From contig CANNEA010000001.1 of NCBI GenBank assembly GCA_947503525.1, positions 868,001-932,000 on the forward strand: a stretch of DNA of 64,000 nucleotides, read 5' to 3'. Made by a program: the position numbers and the translations under genes. Below are positions 36,283-45,947 of this stretch, one piece after another. Below the pieces are notes generated by a model. The model worked only from the letters and a program-made list of their open reading frames with translations, searched no databases and was not told the DNA's origin. Position 1 is the stretch's first letter. Each line of letters begins with the position of its first letter. Origin of the DNA: an uncultured Carboxylicivirga sp. (GTDB taxonomy: Bacteria; Bacteroidota; Bacteroidia; Bacteroidales; Marinilabiliaceae).

Positions 36283-36369
36283 TTATTTAATGTAGTGTTA
36301 AGATTTCTGATTTAGGTTTAGTTCTAATTTTATTATATTGATCAGATATTATAGAATGACTTTTAAATT

Positions 36370-37443
36370 ATGCTTATAAAACTGGCTGATATACTTATTT
36401 TTTCAACGCTAATATTTACAGCATTCCTGCTTATTGTTAATCCTATTAAAGCGAACATAAAGGCTAACCGTTGGTTTGGTCTGTTTTTATTAATGTGGGC
36501 TAGTTACTGGATGGATGAAATCATTTTTATTACCAGCGGAGTGAAAATTACTATTAACAAGAATATAATAGTTGGTTTTCTGCAGTTCTTTACGCCGATT
36601 GTGTTTTTTATTAGTGTGAATTTTTTTACATCTCCTGGTAATCGGTTTTCTTCCAGATCATTGCTTTGCCTGATCGTACCTATTGTTTATCTGGGGATAT
36701 TATTGATGGATTCAGATGCCTTGTATCCTTTGCAATTGGCATTGGTTTTAGTACATTCTATTTTTTATTCCACCTTCTCTTTGGTTAAAATTCGAAAGCA
36801 TCAAGGCAATATTCAACAATTTGCTTCATCAACCGACGATATAAATCTTAACTGGCTTGAATACATTATATATGCAACGATATTCCTATCCATTCTGGTT
36901 ACTGTTTTTAATATGGTGTTTTTTGAACTGCCATTAAATGTATATATCAACGCTATTGTGCTTGTAGTTGTGTATTTTATAGGTTATAATGCACTTAAAC
37001 AAAATGAAATATTTCCAAAGGATAAAGTAATTGATGAGGAGGTGAACTCAGATAAAGATGAAGAGGAGCCAAAGCGACAATTAATATCTGAACAAAAGCT
37101 TGATATCATTAAAAAGGATCTCGATAATTTGATGATGGAAAAGGAAAGGTATTTAGATAGCGACCTAAATCTTATAGGCCTGGCAAAAGATTTAAATATT
37201 ACATCACACCAGTTATCCTATGTTATTAATAAAGGTTATAGCGAAAATTTTTTTCAGTTTGTGAATAAGTATCGTGTGGAAAAAGCAAAAAGGATGCTTG
37301 CAGACGATTCTAAAAATAATTTATCCATTTTGGGTTTGGCCTTTGAGTCAGGATTTAGTTCGAAAACGTCTTTTAATACCACTTTTAAGAAAATGACCGG
37401 TCAAACACCAACAGAGTTTAAAAAAGTGAGTTCGGGTTTATAA
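36370..37443 (+). CDS. AraC-family regulator with membrane-embedded N-terminus
   Basis: The 357-residue protein has about seven hydrophobic segments in residues 1-215 (ILIFSTLIFTAFLLIVNPI, FLQFFTPIVFFISVNFF and so on), an acidic linker (DEEVNSDKDEEEPKRQ) and a C-terminal AraC-type double helix-turn-helix (255-355, with YLDSDLNLIGLAKDLNITSH and ILGLAFESGFSSKTSFNTTF, then KKMTGQTPTEFK). Such regulators are thought to sense a signal in the membrane and bind DNA directly. The TonB-receptor gene 224 bp downstream is its likely target. Inverted repeats flank the gene on both sides. Confidence 0.9.
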   Translation: MLIKLADILIFSTLIFTAFLLIVNPIKANIKANRWFGLFLLMWASYWMDEIIFITSGVKITINKNIIVGFLQFFTPIVFFISVNFFTSPGNRFSSRSLLCLIVPIVYLGILLMDSDALYPLQLALVLVHSIFYSTFSLVKIRKHQGNIQQFASSTDDINLNWLEYIIYATIFLSILVTVFNMVFFELPLNVYINAIVLVVVYFIGYNALKQNEIFPKDKVIDEEVNSDKDEEEPKRQLISEQKLDIIKKDLDNLMMEKERYLDSDLNLIGLAKDLNITSHQLSYVINKGYSENFFQFVNKYRVEKAKRMLADDSKNNLSILGLAFESGFSSKTSFNTTFKKMTGQTPTEFKKVSSGL

Positions 37444-37578
37444 AGTCATACTATTAGATTTCGTAAAGTTCAGTAAATCAGTGCTTAGAAATTTGGTTCG
37501 TTTTTATAACAAAGAACAATTAAGAGGTCGGACTCTTCTATTTTTGTGTCATAATGTTTAATAACTGAAAAGGTACAT

Positions 37579-37624
37579 TATGAAACGAGCTTCGATAAAA
37601 ATTTCCTTATTTAGGAGAATGACA
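37579..37624. repeat. Right copy of the inverted repeat flanking the AraC-type gene
   Basis: TATGAAACGAGC (37579-37590) is the exact reverse complement of 36271-36282. AGGAGAATGACA (37613-37624) matches the reverse complement of 36238-36249 at 11 of 12 positions. Order and spacing are roughly mirrored. Confidence 0.5.
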
Positions 37625-37666
37625 TCAACGGCAAGTTTCATCTGACTATTAAAAAAATCTAAACAG

Positions 37667-40009
37667 ATGAAATTAAAGATAAAACTATCAATCTGCTTTT
37701 TCTTCATGGCGGCTTTAGGCGCATGGTCTCAAAAACCTGTGCAAACAATCAAAGGCCGTGTGCTGGACGCCGATTCTGAAATAAGCCTTCCCGGGGTTAA
37801 TGTCGTAATACTGGATACAGATCCTCAATTAGGGACTATAAGTGATATGGACGGCTACTTCTTTATAGAAGAAGTTCCGGTTGGCAGATACACTATCCAG
37901 GTGAGTTTTTTAGGTTATGAGCCTGCTGTTTTTTCTGAAATACTTGTTGGGTCGGGTAAAGAAGTTGTGCTAAATGTAAGTTTAAAAGAAACCTTTCAGA
38001 AGCTTAGTGAGGTTGTTGTTACTCCAGAGCAACGAAAAGATAAAGCGCAAAATAACATGGCTACTTTATCTGCCCGCTCCTTTACAGTTGAAGAGGCTGG
38101 CCGTTTTGCAGGAGGATGGAATGATCCATCTCGCTTGGCCGGTTCTTTTGCCGGAGTTTCTATGGCTGAAGGAGTGAACGATAATGCAATTGTGGTTCGA
38201 GGTAATTCGCCTAAGGGCTTGTTGTGGAGATTGGAAGGTGTTGAAATTCCGGCACCTAATCACTTAAATGGCGTTAATAATGGTGGAGGTATTGAAACTG
38301 TTTTTAGTGTCAACATGCTTGATAATTCTGATTTTTTCACGGGTGCTTTTCCTGCCGAATATGGCAATGCGATGTCAGGTGTTTTTGATATGAAATTACG
38401 AAAAGGAAATAATGCCAAACGTGAGTCAGCCATTCAAATAGGAAGCCAGGGCATTGATATCGGATCAGAAGGACCATTTAAGAAAGGAGGCGATGCTTCA
38501 TATTTATTTAACTATCGCTATTCTACAATGGGATTAGTTGGACAACTTGCAGACTTGGACGTTGGTTTACCTACCTATCAGGATTTAAGCTTTAAAATGC
38601 ATTTACCAACAGACGGAGCTGGTACTTTTTCTATTTGGGGAATTGGAGGTTTCAGTAGCGTTGCCTATGATCCGGATAGCAACCCGGATAATTGGGAAAC
38701 TTCATGGGATAACAATAAATACGATACAGGAAGTAAAATAGCTGCAGGTGGTTTAAACCACAGAATTAACCTGAATGTCAAGTCCTATTTATTTTCTTCA
38801 GCAGTTTATACTTATGATGGGTTTACGAATGAAAGTGTGCAGATACAACGAAATGGTGAACAGATTCCAATAGCAGATCATAACGAAGAAAACTACCGCA
38901 TGGTTTTAAGTTCATATCTAAACCATAAATTCGGAAATCGCCATACCAATCGAACCGGAGTCAACTATACCAATTTGAGTTTTGATTTGGATATACAAGG
39001 AAATCCCGATCCTGGTGTTGAGGATGAATTAATACGAATCGCGGATCAGAAAGGCAATTCATATCAGCTTCAGGTTTATTCGCAAAGTAAGGTGCGTATC
39101 AAACCTACTTTTGATCTTAATATCGGAATTAATTTATCTTATTTTGGATTGAATAATGAGTTCTTACCTGAGCCAAGAGTGGGGATGACCTGGCGTTTTA
39201 TTCCTAAGCATTCGTTTAGCCTGGCTTATGGTAAGCATAGTCGCCTTGAACCTCTGCGTTTTTATCTGGCGCAAAATACCAATGGAGAATATCTAAATCC
39301 CGATCTAAAAGTTACCAAGGCTGATCATTTTGTTTTTTCATATGATTGGCGAATCTCTGATAATGTAAGCTTAAAGTTAGAACCTTATTATCAACGCTTG
39401 TATGATGTTCCGGTCTTACCTAACAGCTCAGAATCATTAATCAATTACCAGTGGGATATGTACTTTGATCAAGCCCTTAATAATGAAGGTACAGGAAGTA
39501 ATATTGGTTTGGATGTAACCATTGAGCGGTATATGAAACAAGGGTATTATTATATGATGACCGCATCGTTCTTCGATTCGAAATATAAGGGTGGAGATGG
39601 AATAGAACGTAATACCTCATACAACCGTAATATGGTGATTAATCTTCTTGGAGGAAAAGAATGGAAGGTTCGTGAAAATAATTTGTTTAGCATCAATGCA
39701 AAGTTGGCCTATATGGGAGGTAATCGCTTCACACCTCCTGATCAAGAGTTATCTCAAGAATCAGAAATGGTTGTATTAGATGAAAGCAGAGCTTTCGAGT
39801 GGCAAGAAGAAAACAAACTTTTTGTTGATCTGGCATTTAATTACCGTATCAATCGAAAATCAGTTTCTCATATACTAATACTTCAAGGTAAAAATATTTT
39901 AATGACTGAAGAAATGTTTGGCTGGGCATATGACTTTGAACAACAAAAAGCTGTTCCTCATGGGATGACCATGATTTATCCATTTTTTAGTTATCGCTTA
40001 GAGTTTTAA
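37667..40009 (+). CDS. TonB-dependent outer-membrane receptor
   Basis: The 780-residue protein has a signal peptide (about 1-21, ending AWSQ), an N-terminal carboxypeptidase-regulatory-like beta-sandwich (KGRVLDADSEISLPGVNVVI to LGYEPAVFSEI), a plug (about 130-240, LAGSFAGVSMAEGVNDNAIV and RGNSPKGLLWRLEGVEI) and an outer-membrane barrel ending in an aromatic residue (FSYRLEF). It imports an unknown ligand driven by TonB. No SusD-type lipoprotein gene follows, so it is not a classical polysaccharide-utilisation pair. The preceding AraC-type regulator probably controls it. Confidence 0.92.
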   Translation: MKLKIKLSICFFFMAALGAWSQKPVQTIKGRVLDADSEISLPGVNVVILDTDPQLGTISDMDGYFFIEEVPVGRYTIQVSFLGYEPAVFSEILVGSGKEVVLNVSLKETFQKLSEVVVTPEQRKDKAQNNMATLSARSFTVEEAGRFAGGWNDPSRLAGSFAGVSMAEGVNDNAIVVRGNSPKGLLWRLEGVEIPAPNHLNGVNNGGGIETVFSVNMLDNSDFFTGAFPAEYGNAMSGVFDMKLRKGNNAKRESAIQIGSQGIDIGSEGPFKKGGDASYLFNYRYSTMGLVGQLADLDVGLPTYQDLSFKMHLPTDGAGTFSIWGIGGFSSVAYDPDSNPDNWETSWDNNKYDTGSKIAAGGLNHRINLNVKSYLFSSAVYTYDGFTNESVQIQRNGEQIPIADHNEENYRMVLSSYLNHKFGNRHTNRTGVNYTNLSFDLDIQGNPDPGVEDELIRIADQKGNSYQLQVYSQSKVRIKPTFDLNIGINLSYFGLNNEFLPEPRVGMTWRFIPKHSFSLAYGKHSRLEPLRFYLAQNTNGEYLNPDLKVTKADHFVFSYDWRISDNVSLKLEPYYQRLYDVPVLPNSSESLINYQWDMYFDQALNNEGTGSNIGLDVTIERYMKQGYYYMMTASFFDSKYKGGDGIERNTSYNRNMVINLLGGKEWKVRENNLFSINAKLAYMGGNRFTPPDQELSQESEMVVLDESRAFEWQEENKLFVDLAFNYRINRKSVSHILILQGKNILMTEEMFGWAYDFEQQKAVPHGMTMIYPFFSYRLEF

Positions 40010-40217
40010 GCACAGCTTATTTCCGTAAAAAATAATAATGTACTGAATTGCTATTATATTGGAAGATTTAAGGAATAATCATTCTTTATCTATTGATTTA
40101 AACACAATCTTTTACGATCTTGAAGGTTAATGCTTCTTGATGATCAAAACCATTTGCTTATGCAATTTGTTTATTATATCAAGAATTCTAAAAGAACCCT
40201 TTAATATCACCTTTATT

Positions 40218-41228
40218 ATGGATTTAAGAACGAAGTACATGGGGATTGAGTTAAAAAATCCCATCATTATTGGAGCCAGTAATTTGGTTTTGGACCTGGA
40301 TATGGCCAAAAAACTTGAAGAGGCTGGTGCAGCTGCGATTGTCTATAAATCGCTTTTTGAAGAACAATTGCATTTAGAAGCTGGAGAATTGGAAGATGAA
40401 TTGCACGAATATGATGAGCGAAATGCTGAAATGACCTCATTGTTCCCCCATGTCGAGCATTCAGGACCACGTGCTCATTTGATAGCACTTAAAAAATTGA
40501 AAGAATCAGTATCTATACCTGTTTTTGCAAGTTTAAATTGTTTATATGATGTCAGCTGGGTTGACTATGCAAAAAACCTTGAGCAAACAGGGGTGGATGG
40601 AATAGAGCTTAACTTTTACTCAACTATTTCGGATGTCGATAAATCTTCAAGTCAGGTTGAAGACGAACGCATTGAAATATTAAAGAAGGTAAAGAGTGCT
40701 GTTAAGATTCCTGTTAGCGTTAAACTAAGCCCTTTCTATACCAATATGATGAATGTTGTTTATCGAATGGATAAAAATGGCGCTGATGGATTCGTTCTGT
40801 TCAATCGTTTATTCCAGCCGGATATTGATATTGATGCTGTGGATTTAAAAGTACCTTACAATTTAAGTCATAAAGGAGATAACCGATTAGCATTACGTTT
40901 TGCAGGTTTAATGGCGGGTAATGTCAATGGTAGTATCTGTAGTAATACAGGTGTGATGGATGGTGATGACGTTATTAGCATGTTATTGGCTGGTGCTGAT
41001 ACAGTACAGGTTGTAAGTACCATCTACAAGAATGGTGTAATTCAAATTAATCGAATGATCGAAGAATTATCATCATGGATGAAGAAAAAAGGATTTGAAT
41101 CGATAAGTGATTTTAAAGGTAAATTGTCAAAGAAAAACGTGACTGATCCTCATGCTTATAAACGAGCTCAGTATGTTGACTACCTGATGAAGTCGAGAGA
41201 ATACCTTAAAAAGTATCCCGTGAATTAG
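40218..41228 (+). CDS. Dihydroorotate-dehydrogenase-like protein
   Basis: The 336-residue flavin TIM-barrel protein resembles class 1 dihydroorotate dehydrogenase and dihydropyrimidine dehydrogenase: MDLRTKYMGIELKNPIIIGA, then IPVFASLNC, VDGIELNFYS, IPVSVKLSPFYTNM, a C-terminal phosphate-binding SNTGVMDGDDVISMLLAGAD and VQVVSTIYKNG. The usual catalytic Cys/Ser loop of DHODs is not obvious (SLNCLYDVSWVDYA may supply the Cys), so its substrate is uncertain. The start is ATG 40218; 27 upstream in-frame codons lack protein character. A strong terminator follows. Confidence 0.85.
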   Translation: MDLRTKYMGIELKNPIIIGASNLVLDLDMAKKLEEAGAAAIVYKSLFEEQLHLEAGELEDELHEYDERNAEMTSLFPHVEHSGPRAHLIALKKLKESVSIPVFASLNCLYDVSWVDYAKNLEQTGVDGIELNFYSTISDVDKSSSQVEDERIEILKKVKSAVKIPVSVKLSPFYTNMMNVVYRMDKNGADGFVLFNRLFQPDIDIDAVDLKVPYNLSHKGDNRLALRFAGLMAGNVNGSICSNTGVMDGDDVISMLLAGADTVQVVSTIYKNGVIQINRMIEELSSWMKKKGFESISDFKGKLSKKNVTDPHAYKRAQYVDYLMKSREYLKKYPVN

Positions 41229-41255
41229 AATTTTATATATCATTAAATATAGATG

Positions 41256-41287
41256 AAAGTGTCAGTTAATCAACTGACACTTTTTTT
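41256..41287 (+). terminator. Intrinsic terminator
   Basis: AAAGTGTCAGTT (41256-41267), loop AATC and its perfect complement (41272-41283) run into a T-tract. It ends the dihydroorotate-dehydrogenase-like transcript. Confidence 0.92.
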
Positions 41288-41481
41288 ATATCCTACTTTT
41301 AATGCATTTGATTAACTCTGAATTCTACGTGTTTTATTATTTATTAACTCTTTTCGCACATTTATTTAAGTGGTGATTTTCCCAAATTTTTTGTTTATTT
41401 GTAAGGCTTTTGAAAAAATGCTACAATAAATATTGAATTCGAATAAACTACATTTTTATATAAATTCATAACAATCTAAGT

Positions 41482-44196
41482 ATGAGTGATAAACGCGTTT
41501 ACACCTTTGGTAACGGACAAGCCGAAGGTAAAGCTGATATGAAAAATCTACTAGGTGGTAAAGGTGCCAATCTAGCAGAAATGAACCTAATTGGAGTGCC
41601 AGTTCCAGCTGGTTTTACCATTACAACAGAGGTATGTACAGAGTACAACTTAAAAGGTAAAGAAGCTGTAGTTGAATTAATGAAAGCTGAAGTAGAAGCT
41701 GGTGTAGCTGCTACTGAAAAAGTGATGAATGCTAAATTTGGTTCTACAGGTGAGGCTTTCCCATTGTTATTATCTGTTCGTTCTGGTGCTCGTGCGTCGA
41801 TGCCTGGTATGATGAATACCGTTCTTAACTTAGGTATGAATGACGATGCTGTAAAAATCATCGCTGAAAAATCAGGTAACGAAAAATTTGCATATGACTC
41901 ATACCGTCGTTTCATCCATATGTATGGTGATGTGGTAATGGGTGTTGAAGCCGAAGAAGGTGAGCATAACCCATTTGAGGTTGTATTAGATGAATTAAAA
42001 GAAGCAAAAGGATATAAAGTAGATACTGAATTAACAGTTGAAGACCTAAAGGCTTTAGTTGAAGGATATAAAGCTGTTGTTCGCGAACATGCAGGTGTTG
42101 ATTTTCCAACTAATCCATGGGATCAGCTTTGGGGTGCTGTATGTGCCGTATTTGATTCATGGAATACTGAGCGTGCTATTCTTTACCGTCGCATGGAGCA
42201 AATTCCTGACGAGTGGGGAACAGCTGTAAATGTTCAGGCTATGGTATATGGTAATATGGGTGAGACTTCTGCTACTGGAGTTTGTTTCTCTCGTGATGCT
42301 GCTACCGGTGAAGATCAATTCAATGGTGAGTACTTAATCAATGCTCAAGGTGAAGACGTTGTGGCAGGTGTACGTACGCCACTTGAAATTACAAAAATTG
42401 GGTCTAAGCGTTGGGCTGAGCGTAACGGTACTTCGGAAGAAGATCGTAAAGCAAACTTCCTTTCTATGGAAGAAGCAATGCCTGAGCTATATGCTGAACT
42501 TGATGCTGTACAGCAAAAATTAGAAGATCACTATAGTGATATGCAAGACATGGAGTTCACCGTTCAAGATGGTAAACTTTGGATGCTACAAACACGTGCT
42601 GGTAAGCGTACTGGTGCAGCTATGGTGAAAATGGCTGTAGATATGTTAGCTGAAGGTATGATCGACGAAAAAACAGCTATTCTTCGTCAGGAAGCTAACA
42701 AACTGGATGAATTATTACACCCGGTTTTCGATACTGCTGCTATTGCATCAGCAAAAGAGCTTTCTAAAGGTTTGCCTGCTTCTCCGGGTGCTGCAACTGG
42801 TCAAATCGTATTTTCTGCTGAGGCTGCCGAAGAATGGGCTGCTGAAGGTAAGAAAGTGATCTTGGTTCGTCGCGAAACTTCTCCTGAAGATTTAAAAGGA
42901 ATGTACGCTGCTGAAGGTATTTTAACTGAACGTGGTGGTATGACTTCTCACGCGGCTGTAGTAGCTCGTGGTATGGGTAAATGTTGTATCTCTTCTGCTG
43001 CCGGTGTATTGGTTTCTGGTAAATCAATGACTATTAATGGAGTTGAGTATAAGGAAGGTGAGTTTATCTCGTTGAATGGTACTACAGGTATTGTATACGA
43101 AGGTAAAGTAGCTACAATTACTCCTACTTTAGATGGTGACTTTGGTAAGGTAATGGAATTGGCTGAGAAGAATACACGTATGTATGTACGTACGAATGCT
43201 GATACGCCTGCTGATGCTCAAACTGCTCGTGAATTTGGTGCTAAAGGTATTGGTCTTACTCGTACTGAGCACATGTTCTTCGAAGGTGACCGTATCTGGA
43301 AAATGCGTGAGATGATTCTTGCTGAAGATGTTGAAGGTCGTAAGGAAGCATTAGCTAAATTATTGCCTATCCAGCGTGAAGATTTCTATGGTATTCTTAA
43401 GGCTATGGACGGATTTGGCGTTACTATTCGTCTACTGGATCCACCATTGCACGAGTTTACTCCAAATGATGACGCTTCTCAAAAAGAAATGGCTGACAGA
43501 ACAGGTATCCCTGTTGAAGTTATTAAAACTAAAGTTGAAGGCTTACACGAATTCAACCCAATGTTAGGTCACCGTGGTTGTCGTTTAGGTAACACATATC
43601 CTGAAATTACCGAGATGCAAGCTCGTGCTATTATCGAAGCTGCTTGTGATCTTAAGAAAGAAGGATTAGATCCTAAGCCTGAGATTATGGTTCCATTAAT
43701 TGGTACAATCAAAGAATTTATGATGCAAGAGGAAATTATCCGTCGTATTGCAACTGAAGTTCAGACTGAAAAAGGAGTTGAGGTTGATTACATGGTAGGT
43801 ACTATGATTGAGATCCCACGTGCAGCATTAACAGCTAACGAAATTGCTGAGCACGCTGAGTTCTTCTCGTTCGGTACTAATGACCTTACTCAGATGGCAT
43901 TCGGATACTCTCGTGATGATGCGGGTAAATTCTTACCTATCTACATCGAGAAGGGTATCTTGAAGCAAGATCCATTCCAGGCTTTAGATCAAACAGGTGT
44001 TGGTCAATTGGTTGAAATGGGTTGCCAGAAAGGTCGTTCAGCACGTCCTGACTTGAAGTTAGGTATCTGTGGTGAGCACGGTGGTGAACCTTCATCAGTT
44101 GAGTTCTGTCACAGAACTGGTTTAGACTATGTTTCTTGTTCACCTTTCCGTGTGCCTATCGCACGTTTAGCTGCTGCACAAGCAAACCTTCGTTAA
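41482..44196 (+). CDS. ppdK: Pyruvate, phosphate dikinase
   Basis: The 904-residue enzyme reversibly converts pyruvate, ATP and phosphate to phosphoenolpyruvate, AMP and diphosphate. An N-terminal ATP-grasp domain (LGGKGANLAEMNLIGVPVPAGF, split here as LGGKGANLAE and VPVPAGFTIT; LLSVRSGARASMPGMMNTVL) leads to the swivelling phosphohistidine domain GGMTSHAAVVARGMG with H490. The C-terminal PEP/pyruvate barrel has the active-site GICGEHGGEP with C863 and the metal-binding EIPRAAL. Full length compared with the family. Together with nifJ it suits anaerobic PEP-pyruvate interconversion. A strong terminator follows 24 bp after the stop. Confidence 0.97.
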   Translation: MSDKRVYTFGNGQAEGKADMKNLLGGKGANLAEMNLIGVPVPAGFTITTEVCTEYNLKGKEAVVELMKAEVEAGVAATEKVMNAKFGSTGEAFPLLLSVRSGARASMPGMMNTVLNLGMNDDAVKIIAEKSGNEKFAYDSYRRFIHMYGDVVMGVEAEEGEHNPFEVVLDELKEAKGYKVDTELTVEDLKALVEGYKAVVREHAGVDFPTNPWDQLWGAVCAVFDSWNTERAILYRRMEQIPDEWGTAVNVQAMVYGNMGETSATGVCFSRDAATGEDQFNGEYLINAQGEDVVAGVRTPLEITKIGSKRWAERNGTSEEDRKANFLSMEEAMPELYAELDAVQQKLEDHYSDMQDMEFTVQDGKLWMLQTRAGKRTGAAMVKMAVDMLAEGMIDEKTAILRQEANKLDELLHPVFDTAAIASAKELSKGLPASPGAATGQIVFSAEAAEEWAAEGKKVILVRRETSPEDLKGMYAAEGILTERGGMTSHAAVVARGMGKCCISSAAGVLVSGKSMTINGVEYKEGEFISLNGTTGIVYEGKVATITPTLDGDFGKVMELAEKNTRMYVRTNADTPADAQTAREFGAKGIGLTRTEHMFFEGDRIWKMREMILAEDVEGRKEALAKLLPIQREDFYGILKAMDGFGVTIRLLDPPLHEFTPNDDASQKEMADRTGIPVEVIKTKVEGLHEFNPMLGHRGCRLGNTYPEITEMQARAIIEAACDLKKEGLDPKPEIMVPLIGTIKEFMMQEEIIRRIATEVQTEKGVEVDYMVGTMIEIPRAALTANEIAEHAEFFSFGTNDLTQMAFGYSRDDAGKFLPIYIEKGILKQDPFQALDQTGVGQLVEMGCQKGRSARPDLKLGICGEHGGEPSSVEFCHRTGLDYVSCSPFRVPIARLAAAQANLR

Positions 44197-44220
44197 TCAT
44201 TCAACGAAATACTATATTTA

Positions 44221-44254
44221 GAAAGGCCGCTCAACTGAGCGGCCTTTCGTTTTT
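44221..44254 (+). terminator. Intrinsic terminator after ppdK
   Basis: GAAAGGCCGCTC (44221-44232), loop AACT and the perfect complement (44237-44248) are followed by GTTTTT. Confidence 0.92.
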
Positions 44255-44305
44255 ATATAATAAATGTTTATTGTTATTAGTTCAAACTAAACGTTTGATC
44301 TTTAT

Positions 44306-44473
44306 TTAGTCAACATGAATATTGTATTCACTATTGTATGTTTCTTTTAACCACTGAATTAATTGAGATTGTTCTCTTGAATTCAACCATTTAAACGATT
44401 TTTTTAATTCTTTTCTAAAGAGTTCTCTGTTATCGCTCAAACTAGTTAATACTTTTATTTGATGTTCAAACAT
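44306..44473 (-). CDS. Small unknown protein, 55 residues
   Basis: A short minus-strand frame from ATG 44473 encodes a charged, largely helical peptide (MFEHQIKVLTSLSDNREL to YNIHVD) with protein-like composition (KELKKSFKWLNSREQSQLIQ). It lies alone in the 628-bp gap between ppdK and ruvX. An A-rich stretch precedes the start, as often in this phylum. The remaining gap (44474-44824) shows no further gene. Confidence 0.45.
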   Translation of the reverse strand: MFEHQIKVLTSLSDNRELFRKELKKSFKWLNSREQSQLIQWLKETYNSEYNIHVD

Positions 44474-44824
44474 GTTCTTTTGTTTTTAATGGTTCGATAA
44501 TTAGTTTTAATTCAACTGCCGGGTTTTACCCAAACTTTTCCTTTGAGTCGCAGTATTGGACATTATACAAAACTTAATTTTTCCTCCTTGTTTGTTTTTA
44601 TTCAATTAGTACTGGAATTATCCGATTTTAAACAAAAACTTAGGTTGTGATTAAGGTAAAGATAAGGTTTGCGCTTACTTTGTAATAAGGCCTTAACAAG
44701 AAAATGGAATTTTTATATTCCGTTAATATTCCTCCCACATAGATGAATAATGTTTAACATCAGTTATTGCTGCTCCTGTAATTAATAAGAAGTAAAATCT
44801 AAATCCTATCTTTGCAAAAAAAGA

Positions 44825-45241
44825 GTGGGACGAATTTTAGCAATTGATTACGGAAGAAAAAAAAGTGGGATAGCGGTGACAGATCCTATGCAGTTAATTG
44901 CAAATGGCTTAACTACAGTAGCTACTCACGAGCTTTTTGATTTCTTGGTAAAATACTTTCAGGAAGAAGAGGTGGAGGGAATAGTAATTGGTCACCCTAC
45001 TCAGAACTCGGGAGAGGAATCGGAATCAATGAAGTACATTAAGCCCTTCGTTAATCGACTAAAAAACAAATTTCCTGATCTACCTGTTACTTGGGTAGAT
45101 GAGCGCTTTACTTCAAAAATTGCCTTTCAGGCCATGATAGATGGAGGTCTGAAGAAAAAAGCACGACGCGATAAGGCCATGATTGATAAAGTAAGCGCTA
45201 CAATTATTTTGCAAACTTATATGGAGCAAAACAGATTATGA
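44825..45241 (+). CDS. ruvX: Putative pre-16S rRNA nuclease / Holliday resolvase, RuvX (YqgF) family
   Basis: The 138-residue RNase-H-fold protein shows [43 protein letters not shown] and [20 protein letters not shown] with the conserved acidic residues. The family trims the 5' end of 16S rRNA and was first proposed as a Holliday junction resolvase. The only sensible start is GTG 44825. A TATCTTTG (-7 type) element at 44807-44814 would put the transcript start only a few bases before it, so the mRNA may be nearly leaderless. It overlaps def by 4 bp (ATGA). Confidence 0.93.
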   Translation: MGRILAIDYGRKKSGIAVTDPMQLIANGLTTVATHELFDFLVKYFQEEEVEGIVIGHPTQNSGEESESMKYIKPFVNRLKNKFPDLPVTWVDERFTSKIAFQAMIDGGLKKKARRDKAMIDKVSATIILQTYMEQNRL

Positions 45242-45792
45242 TTTATCCAGTTGTTGTTTATGGGCATCCGGTGCTGAGAAAAGTAGCTAAAGATATAGAT
45301 TCTGATTACGAAAAATTAGACGAACTAATTGAGAGTATGTGGGAAACCATGTATAAGGCGGATGGAATTGGGCTGGCTGCTCCTCAAATAGGGAAACCTA
45401 TTCGATTATTTGTGATTGATGGAGATGCTCTAAAGGAGGAGTTTCCTGAATTATCAGGCTTGAAAAAGGTGTTTATAAATGCGCAGATTAAGTTGCTCGA
45501 AAGCAAGGAGGAATTCTTGTCGGAAGGCTGTTTGAGTTTGCCCACGATTCGTGAAGACGTTAAGCGGCCTTCCAAAATTAGAATATCATATCAAGATGAA
45601 AACTTTGATGCTGTTGAAGAGGAATACGACGGTTTTGCTGCAAGAGTAATTCAACATGAATATGACCACATCGAAGGCAAACTATTTGTCGATTATCTTA
45701 GTCCCTTAAAGAAAAGGTTATTAAAAAGTAAGTTGAATAAAATTGCCAAGGGGGAAGTCAATATTGGCTATCGTTTTCAGACCGCAAAATAG
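45238..45792 (+). CDS. def: Peptide deformylase
   Basis: The 184-residue metalloenzyme removes the formyl group from N-terminal methionine of new proteins. All three signature motifs are present: [17 protein letters not shown] (metal-ligand Cys) and QHEYDHIEG (HExxH). It is cytosolic and of normal length. The start overlaps the ruvX stop, so the two are translationally coupled, a common order in Bacteroidota. Confidence 0.97.
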   Translation: MIYPVVVYGHPVLRKVAKDIDSDYEKLDELIESMWETMYKADGIGLAAPQIGKPIRLFVIDGDALKEEFPELSGLKKVFINAQIKLLESKEEFLSEGCLSLPTIREDVKRPSKIRISYQDENFDAVEEEYDGFAARVIQHEYDHIEGKLFVDYLSPLKKRLLKSKLNKIAKGEVNIGYRFQTAK

Positions 45793-45947
45793 ATTAATAT
45801 CCATTGTTGTATTGATTATAAAATATTATACCTGACATGATGACTCTTTAATAAGTAAAAACAATAGTTTCGTAAAAAAATAGATGAGCATGAATTAATT
45901 ATCTTTATTTTTAATTTACTTAAACTTTACATACATCTATTTCTCTA

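Noticed and set aside
37441-37666. Phage or plasmid origin
   Set aside because: No iterons or replication gene; only the mirrored repeat and a likely promoter region are present.
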